From AM-1111 sp046302135 (GTDB lineage: Bacteria > Bacteroidota > Bacteroidia > B-17B0 > Aurantibacillaceae), in contig JBKCIQ010000176.1 of the NCBI GenBank assembly GCA_046302135.1, forward strand, positions 17,173 to 81,172: a DNA stretch of 64,000 nucleotides, read 5' to 3'. The notes beneath the pieces were generated by a model, which worked only from the letters and a program-made list of their open reading frames with translations, ran no database searches and was not told the DNA's origin. This document shows, in pieces, positions 34,262 to 43,245 of the stretch. Made by a program: the position numbers and the translations under genes. Within the stretch, counting starts at the first letter, position 1. Each line of letters opens with the position of its first letter.

Positions 34262-34756
34262 TTATTGCCACTGTTTAATTATAGTTTCTAGTTCCGCTTT
34301 TTTCTTTGTTCCAATCAGCAGCTTTTTCCCATCATTGAAAATAATTTGTAATCCAATTTTTCCAGAAATATTATAAGCTCTGTTATTTGATGATCCTTTT
34401 ATTCCCCAGCCTCCATATTCCTGTATTGGTTTGTATTCTCGGACAAAAATGGTTTTGACCTCTGATCTGTAAATTTTTCTAGGTTTTAACAACAAGGGAA
34501 AAAATCGTACAACAATTAAATCTTTTTCAAGATGTGTTTCGAGCTTAACTAGAAAAAACAAAACTGTTATTGAAACATTCACCGCGGCAGTAACAATTAA
34601 AGACCAATCCTCCATGGGCTTATCGCCGAGCGGCTTTTTCAGAACAAACTGCCAAAAAAGAGAAATGAAGAAAAAACCATTTAGGCCAAGCACAATGGCA
34701 ATCAACCACCACTGATTGAATCTTTGTTTTTCGTGAAAAATAATTTGTTTGTTCAA
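34262..34756 (-). CDS. Two-TM protein with a PH-like C-terminal domain
   Basis: 164 residues. It opens with a QRFNQWW motif, then two TM helices (about 17-38 and 52-70). The rest is strands ending IQEYGGWGIKGS, AYNISGKIGLQI and IIFNDGKKLLIGTKKK, the pattern of small PH-like membrane proteins that carry a GGWGIR-type turn. The role is unknown. It starts 11 bp after the beta-propeller gene and may be cotranscribed. Confidence 0.6.
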   Translation of the reverse strand: MNKQIIFHEKQRFNQWWLIAIVLGLNGFFFISLFWQFVLKKPLGDKPMEDWSLIVTAAVNVSITVLFFLVKLETHLEKDLIVVRFFPLLLKPRKIYRSEVKTIFVREYKPIQEYGGWGIKGSSNNRAYNISGKIGLQIIFNDGKKLLIGTKKKAELETIIKQWQ

Positions 34757-34767
34757 TTGAGGGTATG

Positions 34768-35832
34768 TTATTCGCCAATTGAAATTCTCTTTATGTGCTT
34801 CTTATCTTCACCAATAACTTCCAATAAGTAATTTCCTTTGCAAACCGGGAGATGCAATTTAATTTCAGTTTGCTTCTCATTTTTAATCTCTCCAGAAAAA
34901 ACTTCTTTTCCATCAGTTGAGTAAACTTTAAAGTAATTAATTTTTTCAGGACTTAAAATTGTAATATCTCCATTTGATGAAGGGATAGGAAAAACTTTTA
35001 TGTCGGATTCTGCTTCCGAAATGTTTTGCGAGCTTAGTGTTGATCCAAAACCAACCCACACCACATTGTTTAGTGTTCCGCTATTAGGAATTGCTAAAGT
35101 GTCTGTTTGCTGGTTGTAAAAAAGATCTGCAGGCGATGAAAGTCCTGTTACAACAGTAGTAGGGCCTGTAGTAAAATTATTTGAAAACTTACGAATGGTA
35201 TTGTTGCCCCAAGTACTTACATAATAATTCCCATAAGCATCTGCAGCAATTCCATCTATATTACTAAGTGCGGTGGTTACAAGGGTGGTTACAGAAGAGT
35301 CGGAGAGGGCCACTTGCTGAATGGGGGCACTGGTGCCCCAGTTTACAAAGACTAGCCGCTGGTTTGCGCCCTCATAAATTATTCCGTTGGGACTTTTTGT
35401 TAAGCCTGTAACATAAACATTAAAAGCGGAAGTGTTTACATCTACTCTGTAAATTTTCTTAGCGGAAAAATCAGTAACAAAAAGATTGCTTACGCCATCT
35501 GAGCATATTCCGTTTAGAAAGGTTGCGTTGAGGTTTAAGTTAAAAACTTGTGCGCCCGAAGTTAAGTCAAACCCTCTTATTTTTCCTCCGCCATAACAGC
35601 AATAAAGAGTGTTACCAAGAATTTCTATACCATATGGTCCGCTTGTCATTCCGCTCACAAAAGGTGTGAAATTTCCATTCATATCTCTGGCAATAACAGT
35701 ACCGTTATTTTTATTTCCAATTAGCCATCTGTTGTTTGCAAAATCAAACTCAACACTTTCAGGACCGTTATAGGATTGCGAGAAAATGGAAGTGAACAAT
35801 AAAAGGTGGACAACGGCGAGTATATTTTTCAT
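34768..35832 (-). CDS. SMP-30/NHL-like beta-propeller, T9SS cargo
   Basis: 354 residues. Signal peptide about 1-18 (ending IFSQ). Residues 20-270 are repeated propeller blades (GPYGIEILGNTLYCCYGGG, ICSDGVSNLFVTDFSAKKIYRVD in parts, IDGIAADAYGNYYVSTWGNNTIRKF in parts). The last 75 residues are a T9SS sorting domain (KVFPIPSSNGDI, KVYSTDGKEVFSG, GNYLLEVIG). No lactonase catalytic residues could be assigned, so it may be a binding propeller. Confidence 0.75.
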   Translation of the reverse strand: MKNILAVVHLLLFTSIFSQSYNGPESVEFDFANNRWLIGNKNNGTVIARDMNGNFTPFVSGMTSGPYGIEILGNTLYCCYGGGKIRGFDLTSGAQVFNLNLNATFLNGICSDGVSNLFVTDFSAKKIYRVDVNTSAFNVYVTGLTKSPNGIIYEGANQRLVFVNWGTSAPIQQVALSDSSVTTLVTTALSNIDGIAADAYGNYYVSTWGNNTIRKFSNNFTTGPTTVVTGLSSPADLFYNQQTDTLAIPNSGTLNNVVWVGFGSTLSSQNISEAESDIKVFPIPSSNGDITILSPEKINYFKVYSTDGKEVFSGEIKNEKQTEIKLHLPVCKGNYLLEVIGEDKKHIKRISIGE

Positions 35833-35933
35833 AAATTTTAATTAATATCAAATATAAACAATGATCAAAGAACTGACAATTTTTTTGTGTTTGAACTTAA
35901 GAGAGCTAAGCTTTTATTAATTTTATACAAATT

Positions 35934-37112
35934 ATGTCAAGCGCTTCATTAGGTTCGAATAAAAAGCTAAACGAGTTACTTTTTCTTGTAAATAAGGCAA
36001 TAGTTCAAGATGTCTTAACTCAAGATCTTCTTGGGATATTTAGCGACTTTCTAAAGGATAATTTACAAATTAGTAAGGCCGCTTTGGTATCTTTTAACCA
36101 AGAGGAAAAAGTGCTTTTCAATTTTGGCGATATAGAAATAACTGAATCTGAATTATTAGACACGTTTCATCCTGAAAACATGAGCTGGGCTGAAAATGCA
36201 GGGCATAAAAAAAGCATTAAGGTTCCGTTATATTATGGCAACAAAGTTCTGGCGAATCTATTCTTAGTGGGGGCTCCTGAAGCATACGCGGAAAAGGAGA
36301 GTCTTGTTTTTCTTCAGACAACAGCATCATTGATGATGACTGCTATTGAAAATAAAAAATGGTATCAAGAATTTAAACGCAAAACGGAGTTGAACAAAGA
36401 GTTAGAGCTTGCATTCAATGTGCAGAAAATGTTGATTCCAAAGAACCTTCCAAATAATCATAAGATACAGGCGAGTGCATATTTTCTTCCTCAGCAACAT
36501 TTAAGCGGAGACTACTACGATTTCGTACAAATTAGTGATGATGAAATTTCATTCTGCATGGCAGACGTGACGGGAAAGGGAATTCCTGCCGCGCTTCTAA
36601 TGAGTAATTTTCAGGCCAACTGGAGAACATTATTAGGATATTTTCCTAATATGATGGAACTTGTAAAAGAGCTGAATATAAGGGTAAATTCAGCCTCTAT
36701 GGGCGAAAAGTTCATTACCTGTTTTATCGGAAAGTATAGTTTTTCCACTCGGATTTTAAGTTATGTAAACGCAGGTCATACCGCACCTGTTTTGTTTGGC
36801 GGAGATAACCCTTTATTGTTACAGGTTGGATGTAGTGGATTAGGAATGTTGGATGCGCTTACAGGTATAAGGCAAGGATACTTGACAATACCCAAGAATT
36901 CATTTTTATTATGTTACACAGATGGGTTGGTTGAACTTGAAAACGAGGATAGAAAACAATTTGGAGTTGAAAAGTTGATAGCGCTTATCAGAAGCATAAA
37001 ACATGAGCCGACTGAAACGATAAACAACATTATATTAAGCGAATTAAAAAGACACAAGGGTGAGGCAAAGTTTAATGATGATGTAGCTCTGCTGAGTTTA
37101 AAATTCATTTAA
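35934..37112 (+). CDS. GAF-like / SpoIIE (PP2C) phosphatase
   Basis: 392 residues, soluble. A GAF-like sensory region (about 10-145) is followed by a helical connector (NKELELAFNVQKMLIP) and a PP2C domain with LSGDYYDFVQI, CMADVTGKGIPAALLMS, VNAGHTAPVL, LLCYTDGLVELEN and FNDDVALLSL. It is a paralogue of the phosphatase at 27.5 kb but lacks the TM helix and long coiled coil. Its partners are probably STAS/anti-sigma proteins elsewhere. Confidence 0.85.
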   Translation: MSSASLGSNKKLNELLFLVNKAIVQDVLTQDLLGIFSDFLKDNLQISKAALVSFNQEEKVLFNFGDIEITESELLDTFHPENMSWAENAGHKKSIKVPLYYGNKVLANLFLVGAPEAYAEKESLVFLQTTASLMMTAIENKKWYQEFKRKTELNKELELAFNVQKMLIPKNLPNNHKIQASAYFLPQQHLSGDYYDFVQISDDEISFCMADVTGKGIPAALLMSNFQANWRTLLGYFPNMMELVKELNIRVNSASMGEKFITCFIGKYSFSTRILSYVNAGHTAPVLFGGDNPLLLQVGCSGLGMLDALTGIRQGYLTIPKNSFLLCYTDGLVELENEDRKQFGVEKLIALIRSIKHEPTETINNIILSELKRHKGEAKFNDDVALLSLKFI

Positions 37113-37120
37113 GGCCTATC

Positions 37121-39427
37121 CTAAAATTCAGCCTTAATATAAAAATCCTCTGAAACGAGTTGCTCAAGCGTATATCTTTTGCCCTTATAAACAGCCGTAA
37201 TCCAAGCATCTCTTTGTCCCTTAGAAATAATTTTGCTTAAAAGAACGTTACAATCATCAAGTTTTTCAAATGCTCCCATTGTAAACCTTGTAATACCATC
37301 TTCCAGCTTGTTTTGCTCAGGTGTTCCAAATTCACTCAAGTGTTTCCACTTGTAATTTTCAGGCTTTCGGTATGCCGCAATTTGAACTTTGTATGTTATG
37401 TTGCCCGGTTTAATTTCTCTGATGAGTTCAAGCAGGCGCAAATAATTCGCTTTTAAACTTAGACTTTTTCCTTTCAGCTCTGAAAAGTCTTTGTTTATTT
37501 TTTCTCGTGAATCATTACTTACAATTTTTCCTGCGCTAAGCTTTAATATTTCGTTAAAACTTCGGGTTTGTTTGTTTCCTGAAAGCAATAGCGATCCTGA
37601 AGCCTCACCGTTGTTTGCTGTTATTTTATAAGTTCTATTCAAGAATAAATTAATATCATTTATTTTTCCTGAAGAGTCACAGGAGTATTTTTTTGTTTCC
37701 ATCGAATCTTGAATTAAAACTGTTGAAAATCCAGCAGGTTTTCCATTTTCATAAATGACGCTCAGATTAAATTTGAATACATTTTCGAAAAATTTTGATG
37801 AGGTATCGGTAGAAGTTTTTTTAATCAATTCAACTTTTTCAAGTTGTGTTTCTTGACCAAATCTTCTAAAGTTTTTTGTACTATCAAAATTTACAGATTG
37901 CCTTTTAATCATTTCATTATTTTGGAAGTATTCAATCTCATAAGTTGAGTCCATTGACATTAAAGCAATAAATTCACCTTTAGAATTAGGTTTGTATTGT
38001 CCAAAGATTTTTCCTCCGGATTTTACAATTATTTTCAGCGAATCTTTGTTTTCGTTGTTTATAACAAAGCCGCCGCGCGCATAAATTCTGTCTTTCCTGT
38101 TTAATTCCTCCAGTGATACAACATAAATATCACTTTCACCTTTTGCAAGTGAGTCCTCGTGCGAAGACGAATAATATCCTCTTTTACCGTCATTAGAAAC
38201 GAAATAAAACAAATCGTCTTCAGTGGTATTTATCGGGTAAGGAAGAGAAAAAATTTCGCCAAACTCTTCTTTGTCATTCATTTCTGCGACCATAATATCA
38301 AAACCACCCATTGATTTATGTCCGTTGGAGCTGAAATAAAAATCTTTACCATTACTGTGAAGAAACGGGCTTTCTTCGTCATATTTTGTGTTAATCGAGG
38401 GTCCAAGGTTTACAGGCTTTGACCATTCGCCGTTTGGAAGTTTTCGACATTTATAAATATCACGGCCGCCATATCCTCCGGGTCTATCACTTATAAAAAA
38501 CAAGAGTTCATTATCCGCTGAGATACAAGCACTGGGCTCCCAAAATTTCGAATTAATTTCTTTATTGAATTTTTTAAGTTCGCCCCATTCGTTTCCAATC
38601 TTGGTTGAGAAATAAAGATTGCCGTCTCCGTCGTCGTCTCGATAAACAATAAGTGTATTTCCATCATTGCTTAGACTAACTGATGCGTCATGCCCTTTGG
38701 AATTAATGTTTAGGCCAATTGACTTAGCCTTAGACCACTCTCCATTTTCAAGCTTGGTACTTACGAACACATCCTCAAAAAATTTACCGGATTCGGTTCG
38801 CAGCCCTTCCTCGGCCCCATAAGAATGTTCACCCTTGTAAGTAAAAATCAAAGTTTTTTCATTACCATCGCATATTGGGGAGTATTCCGAAAATTGAGAG
38901 TTAACACTGTCGCCTAGATTTTTTATGTTGATTTTTACAGGCAATGCCTCTTTTTCCTCTGCATACTCTACCATTTTTTCAAAATGTGACAATAATTCAA
39001 ACTCTTCACCGGTTTTTTTATTGCTGAAAAAACTTTCGTATTGCTTGAACATTTTTTTTGATTCATCCAGCCTGTTCAAAGTGTGTAAAAGTTCCGCATA
39101 ATAAAAATAGGCATAGTATGGAGCATGTTTAAAAAGCGGGTTGTCTTCTTTGTACTTTTTGCTTACATCATTTACAGCCTTTAATAAATACTTTTCACCC
39201 CAATGTTTTCTCCCAGGAATTTCCGAATAGCAGAATCCTATCTTGAAATTGATATTTGCATTGGACGAGTCAATTTCGTAAGCCTTTAAAAAAGAGCCAA
39301 GAGCAGAAACGTAATTTTCACTAACAAGAAATGAGTTACCTTCTTTAAAATACTTTGAATAAAGTTTTTTCTGACCGGAGGCAAGAAATGCCGAAAAGTA
39401 AACAAGTATAAATAATAATTTTTTCAC
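37121..39427 (-). CDS. TPR / PD40 periplasmic protein with SPOR-like C-terminus
   Basis: About 768 residues from the GTG at 39427, which directly precedes a signal peptide (KKLLFILVYFSAFLASGQ); an upstream TTG at 39460 adds 11 unlikely residues. Order: TPR-like helices (20-140), PD40 propeller (about 170-440, with HDASVSLSNDGNTLIVYRDD, ISDRPGGYGGRDIY and FSSNGHKSMGGFDI), carboxypeptidase-like beta domains, then a C-terminal SPOR-like module (ITYKVQIAAYRKPENY). It closely resembles its neighbour but has lost the OmpA domain, keeping another potential peptidoglycan contact. Confidence 0.78.
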   Translation of the reverse strand: MKKLLFILVYFSAFLASGQKKLYSKYFKEGNSFLVSENYVSALGSFLKAYEIDSSNANINFKIGFCYSEIPGRKHWGEKYLLKAVNDVSKKYKEDNPLFKHAPYYAYFYYAELLHTLNRLDESKKMFKQYESFFSNKKTGEEFELLSHFEKMVEYAEEKEALPVKINIKNLGDSVNSQFSEYSPICDGNEKTLIFTYKGEHSYGAEEGLRTESGKFFEDVFVSTKLENGEWSKAKSIGLNINSKGHDASVSLSNDGNTLIVYRDDDGDGNLYFSTKIGNEWGELKKFNKEINSKFWEPSACISADNELLFFISDRPGGYGGRDIYKCRKLPNGEWSKPVNLGPSINTKYDEESPFLHSNGKDFYFSSNGHKSMGGFDIMVAEMNDKEEFGEIFSLPYPINTTEDDLFYFVSNDGKRGYYSSSHEDSLAKGESDIYVVSLEELNRKDRIYARGGFVINNENKDSLKIIVKSGGKIFGQYKPNSKGEFIALMSMDSTYEIEYFQNNEMIKRQSVNFDSTKNFRRFGQETQLEKVELIKKTSTDTSSKFFENVFKFNLSVIYENGKPAGFSTVLIQDSMETKKYSCDSSGKINDINLFLNRTYKITANNGEASGSLLLSGNKQTRSFNEILKLSAGKIVSNDSREKINKDFSELKGKSLSLKANYLRLLELIREIKPGNITYKVQIAAYRKPENYKWKHLSEFGTPEQNKLEDGITRFTMGAFEKLDDCNVLLSKIISKGQRDAWITAVYKGKRYTLEQLVSEDFYIKAEF

Positions 39428-39494
39428 TCTTAAAATACAAATATAGCTATGGAAACGCAATATTCTATTATTGGCATAATAGGATTACGGGTAA

Positions 39495-41681
39495 TTACTT
39501 AATTAAGATAATGACGCTGATATTAACTCGCCTATTTCTTTGTCTTCCCGCGGCGGTCAAATTATCTACGGCAGGTTTGGTGTTTCCGAACCACTCCACA
39601 ATAAATCTTTCTTTACTGATGCCTTTTTTTATGAGATATTTCATCACTGATTTCGCACGCTTTTCTGATAACTTCATGTTGTCTTCTGCCGTTCCCTCAT
39701 TATCCGTGTGGCCCGAAAGTCGGATCTTCCAGTCTTTTTTATGAGTTTTTAAAATCACAGCAAGCTCATCAAGGTAACTAAAAGACGATGACAAAATTTC
39801 ATCTTTCCCGGTTGTAAATTCTAAGTGAGAAAATGCTTCTTCAATTATATTTTTTTCCGTCTCTTTTATAAAAGGACACCCTTTGTTTTCCTTAGGCCCC
39901 GCGATATCTGGGCACTCATCTTCCTTGTCTTTTAGGCCATCTAAGTCGGAGTCCGGCCAAGGACAACCCTTATTTTCAATAGGCCCCGCAACTTCAGGGC
40001 ATATATCTAAATTATCTTGAAGGCCATCCTTGTCGGTATCTTTGTTGTTCTCTGAGGTAAGTTTAATAGTTTTGACTTTTGATAAAAAAATCTCGTTGCC
40101 CGCATTAAAAACCGTATCAGGCGCAGAGTAATTGATATTCTCTTTATAAAGTGTGTCGTTTTTGTTGAAGTATGTTATTTGATAAAGTGAATCTAAAGGT
40201 AAAAAAGCAACAAACTCTCCTTTGTTATTTGGAGCATATTTTCCGAATTCAGTCTTTTTTGTAGGGTCAGTTATCAATATGGATAATTCCGGAAAGTTTG
40301 ACTTGCCTTCACTTAAATCGAAACCTCCTCTTACGTAATAACTGCCACCCCTACTGAATTCATCCATTGAAAAAACATAAATATCATTATCCCCTTTACT
40401 TATTGTGTCATAGTGCGAACTCGAATAATATGCCCTCCTACCATCAGGCGAAACAAAATAAAACAAATCATCTCCTGTGGTGTTGATCGGGTATGGAAAA
40501 TAAAAAATGTCTCCGAAATCTTCATTTTCTAAAAACTCACAGCGCATGATATCAAATCCGCCCATAGTTTTGTGACCATTTGAGCTGAAAAAAAAGTCCT
40601 TTCCATTCGCATGCATAAAAGGACTGTCTTCATCATATCTTGTGTTTATTTTTGGACCAAGATTGATAGGAAGAGACCATTTTCCGTTAGGAAGTTTTCT
40701 CGATTTGTATATGTCACGACCACCGTATCCTCCCGGTCTGTCGCTTACAAAAAACAAGGTATTCATGTCAGGCGAGAGACACGCGCTGGGTTCCCAAAAT
40801 TTTGAATTTATCTCAGGGCCAAACTTTTTTGGGGTATTCCAATTATCTCCGTTTCTTTCGCAATAATAAAGATTACCGTCTCCTTCATCGTCCCTGTAAA
40901 TAATTAGAACGTTACCATCATAGGATAAGCTTACGGAAGCATCGTGTGAGTTGGTATTTATTTGAGTAACGGGACTTGCTTTTGACCATTTGCCGTTAGG
41001 CAGTCGGGTACTCATAAATATATCCTCAAAATATTTTCCGCTCTCCGTTTTTAGACCCTCTTTCGCGCCCATGCTTTTATTTCCGCGATAGGTAAAGATC
41101 AGAGTCTTTTCTGCACCGTCGCATACAGGCGCATATTCCGCATAAGGAGAATTGATGCTATCGCCTAGGTTTGAAATATAAATTTTATAGGGTTCCGCCT
41201 CTTTCACTTTTGCAATCTCAACCATTTCTTCAAAGTGCATTAACAATTCCAGATCATCTTTTTTCCTTTTTGGGTCAAGATAATTTTCGTATATCTTGAA
41301 CATCTTTTTAGAATCCTCCAATTTGTCTTCATTGTGAAGTAGTTCAGCATAGTAAAAATAGGAGAAATAGGGCGCCTTTTTAAATCGTGGGTTTGATTCT
41401 TTGTATTTTAAGGAAACATCTCCTATTGCTTTTTTAAAATATTTTTCACCCATCTCTTTGTGGTGCGGCAACTCTGCATAACAACAGCCTATCTTAAAAT
41501 TAATATTTGCGTTAGTCGAATCAATTTTATATGCTTTCAGGAAACAGGTAAGCGCATCTTCATAATCTTCATTTTCCAGATAATCGTTGCCCTGCCTGAA
41601 AAATTTTACGTAATCCTTACTTTGAGAAAAAGAAAGCAAAGACAAAAAAATGAATACACTGAGAATTAAAACCCGACGCAT
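39495..41681 (-). CDS. TPR / PD40 / OmpA protein, PorE-like
   Basis: 728 residues, signal peptide about 1-20 (ending FSQS). Order: TPR-like (20-140), PD40 propeller (170-440), a carboxypeptidase-like beta domain (about 450-545), two thrombospondin type-3-like Ca-binding repeats (DTDKDGLQDNLDICPE, DSDLDGLKDKEDECPD) and an OmpA peptidoglycan-binding domain (about 610-728; LSGHTDNEGT, LSEKRAKSVMKYLI, GRQRNRRV). This layout matches PorE of the T9SS trans-envelope complex, although many Bacteroidota OmpA proteins share it. It is 67 bp upstream of its paralogue in the same direction. Confidence 0.8.
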   Translation of the reverse strand: MRRVLILSVFIFLSLLSFSQSKDYVKFFRQGNDYLENEDYEDALTCFLKAYKIDSTNANINFKIGCCYAELPHHKEMGEKYFKKAIGDVSLKYKESNPRFKKAPYFSYFYYAELLHNEDKLEDSKKMFKIYENYLDPKRKKDDLELLMHFEEMVEIAKVKEAEPYKIYISNLGDSINSPYAEYAPVCDGAEKTLIFTYRGNKSMGAKEGLKTESGKYFEDIFMSTRLPNGKWSKASPVTQINTNSHDASVSLSYDGNVLIIYRDDEGDGNLYYCERNGDNWNTPKKFGPEINSKFWEPSACLSPDMNTLFFVSDRPGGYGGRDIYKSRKLPNGKWSLPINLGPKINTRYDEDSPFMHANGKDFFFSSNGHKTMGGFDIMRCEFLENEDFGDIFYFPYPINTTGDDLFYFVSPDGRRAYYSSSHYDTISKGDNDIYVFSMDEFSRGGSYYVRGGFDLSEGKSNFPELSILITDPTKKTEFGKYAPNNKGEFVAFLPLDSLYQITYFNKNDTLYKENINYSAPDTVFNAGNEIFLSKVKTIKLTSENNKDTDKDGLQDNLDICPEVAGPIENKGCPWPDSDLDGLKDKEDECPDIAGPKENKGCPFIKETEKNIIEEAFSHLEFTTGKDEILSSSFSYLDELAVILKTHKKDWKIRLSGHTDNEGTAEDNMKLSEKRAKSVMKYLIKKGISKERFIVEWFGNTKPAVDNLTAAGRQRNRRVNISVIILIK

Positions 41682-41743
41682 ACTAGTCTAAAGGTACTTA
41701 ATAAATATCTAAGGCGCAATAGTTGTATTACTATTAATTTTCT

Positions 41744-42367
41744 TCATTTTTTTCTTAATCGTATCAAAATCGGAAGTGTTGTAAAAATTAACATTACAGT
41801 AATTATTTTACCAAGATGTTTTTCTGTTTCCGGATATTTTTCACCTAAAAAGTAACCTGCACCACAAATTGAACCCATCCAAGCTATAGCTCCCACAACG
41901 TTTAAAAAAGCGAATTTTTTTAAGGGCAATTTTATAGCTCCCGCCAAAATGGGCGCAAATGTTCTAATAATGGGAAAAAATCTTCCTATAATAAGAGCCT
42001 TGCTCCCATGTTTATCATAAAAATCTTTTGTGGAGATAAGATAGCGCTTCTTAAAAATCAGGTTATCATCTTTAGTGAATAGTTTTTCTCCGCTTTTTAA
42101 GCCGAAAAAATATCCGAAAAAGTTGCCAACAACTGCCGCTGTGGTCATGTATAGAAATAAAAGAAAAAATGGTGTATGGCTTAAATATTGTGGTTTAACC
42201 GAACAGAAAAGCCCTGAGATAAAAACCAATGAATCACCCGGCAGAAAAAAACCAATCAACAGTCCTGTTTCTGCAAATATCACAATAAGCAAAAGCGCGA
42301 GCCCACCGTACTGCAATATGCTTTCTGGGTCTGTAAGTTTTTTTATAAATTCCCAGAGCTCTTGCAT
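41744..42367 (-). CDS. DedA-family membrane protein
   Basis: 207 residues with about five hydrophobic segments. Family motifs: GLLIGFFLPGDSLVFISGLF (in parts) and the conserved GRFFPIIRTFAPILAGAIKLP loop (in parts), with the re-entrant Arg/Pro pair. DedA proteins flip lipid carriers such as undecaprenyl phosphate or phosphatidylethanolamine. It starts 13 bp after xth and is probably cotranscribed. Confidence 0.88.
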   Translation of the reverse strand: MQELWEFIKKLTDPESILQYGGLALLLIVIFAETGLLIGFFLPGDSLVFISGLFCSVKPQYLSHTPFFLLFLYMTTAAVVGNFFGYFFGLKSGEKLFTKDDNLIFKKRYLISTKDFYDKHGSKALIIGRFFPIIRTFAPILAGAIKLPLKKFAFLNVVGAIAWMGSICGAGYFLGEKYPETEKHLGKIITVMLIFTTLPILIRLRKK

Positions 42368-42380
42368 GCAATTAAAGAAT

Positions 42381-43145
42381 TTAAACTTTTAGCTCCAACA
42401 TTACAGGGCAATGGTCAGAGTGTTTTATATCAGGTAATATCTTTGCAGTAACAAGATCAGGCTTTAGGTTTTCGGTAGCCATGTTATAGTCAATTCTCCA
42501 GCCAAGATTTTTTGCGCGTGAATTGGCACGGTAACTCCACCAACTGTAGTGATGAGGGTCTGGATTAAAATGTCTGAAAGTGTCTATATATCCGCCTGAT
42601 AAAAAGTTTTCCATCCACTCGCGTTCTTCCGGTTTAAAACCACTGGTGTTTGCATTACTTACAGGGTTGTGTATGTCTATCGGTTTATGACAGATGTTGT
42701 AATCCCCGGAAAGTACAAGATATGGTCGTTTTTTTTTCAATTCTTTAGCATAGCGCTGAAAATCTTCCAGCCACTCCATTTTAAAAGCTTGCCTTTCATC
42801 TCCGCTACTTCCACTTGGGTGATATACACTAACAACCGATAACCTCCCGAAATCTGCGCGAATGACTCTCCCTTCATCATCATATTTAGCAATTCCACAT
42901 CCATGCTCCACATGATCAGGTTTCTGCTTTGAAAAAATTGCCACACCGCTATACCCTTTTTTTTGTGCAGGGTACCAATTGTGATGATAGCCCATTTCTT
43001 CAAGCTCTAAAAATCCAACTTGGTCGGGACTTGCCTTTATTTCCTGAAGACAGAGTACGTCGGGGCTTTCTGTTCTCATCCAATCTAAAAGCCCCTTGCT
43101 TATGGCAGAGCGAATACCATTTACATTATAGGTAATAATTCTCAT
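42381..43145 (-). CDS. xth: Exodeoxyribonuclease III
   Basis: 254 residues, usual length. AP-endonuclease motifs: RIITYNVNGIRSA (Asn), LCLQEIKA (catalytic Glu, about 37), SVYHPSG, LSGDYNICHKPIDIHNP (Asp/Asn), WRIDYNMAT and KHSDHCPVMLEL with the final catalytic Asp-His. It repairs abasic sites and trims 3' ends in the cytoplasm. Confidence 0.92.
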   Translation of the reverse strand: MRIITYNVNGIRSAISKGLLDWMRTESPDVLCLQEIKASPDQVGFLELEEMGYHHNWYPAQKKGYSGVAIFSKQKPDHVEHGCGIAKYDDEGRVIRADFGRLSVVSVYHPSGSSGDERQAFKMEWLEDFQRYAKELKKKRPYLVLSGDYNICHKPIDIHNPVSNANTSGFKPEEREWMENFLSGGYIDTFRHFNPDPHHYSWWSYRANSRAKNLGWRIDYNMATENLKPDLVTAKILPDIKHSDHCPVMLELKV

Positions 43146-43217
43146 TCTACAAATGTAAACACTTGAAGGGTATGTTTAAACTTCATTATAGTTCAATCGA
43201 AATAACTTTTATTATTT

Positions 43218-43225
43218 TAACTTTG
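43218..43225 (+). promoter_or_regulatory. -7 promoter element of tyrS
   Basis: TAACTTTG, exact TAnnTTTG, 20 bp before the ATG. The -33 region shows only TTC, not TTTG. Confidence 0.5.
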
Positions 43226-43245
43226 TTTCATTATCAAATTTTAAG

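Noticed and set aside
39428..39460. An 11-codon TTG-started extension of the TPR/PD40/SPOR-like gene.
   Set aside because: The GTG at 39427 directly precedes a typical signal peptide; the extension would displace it.
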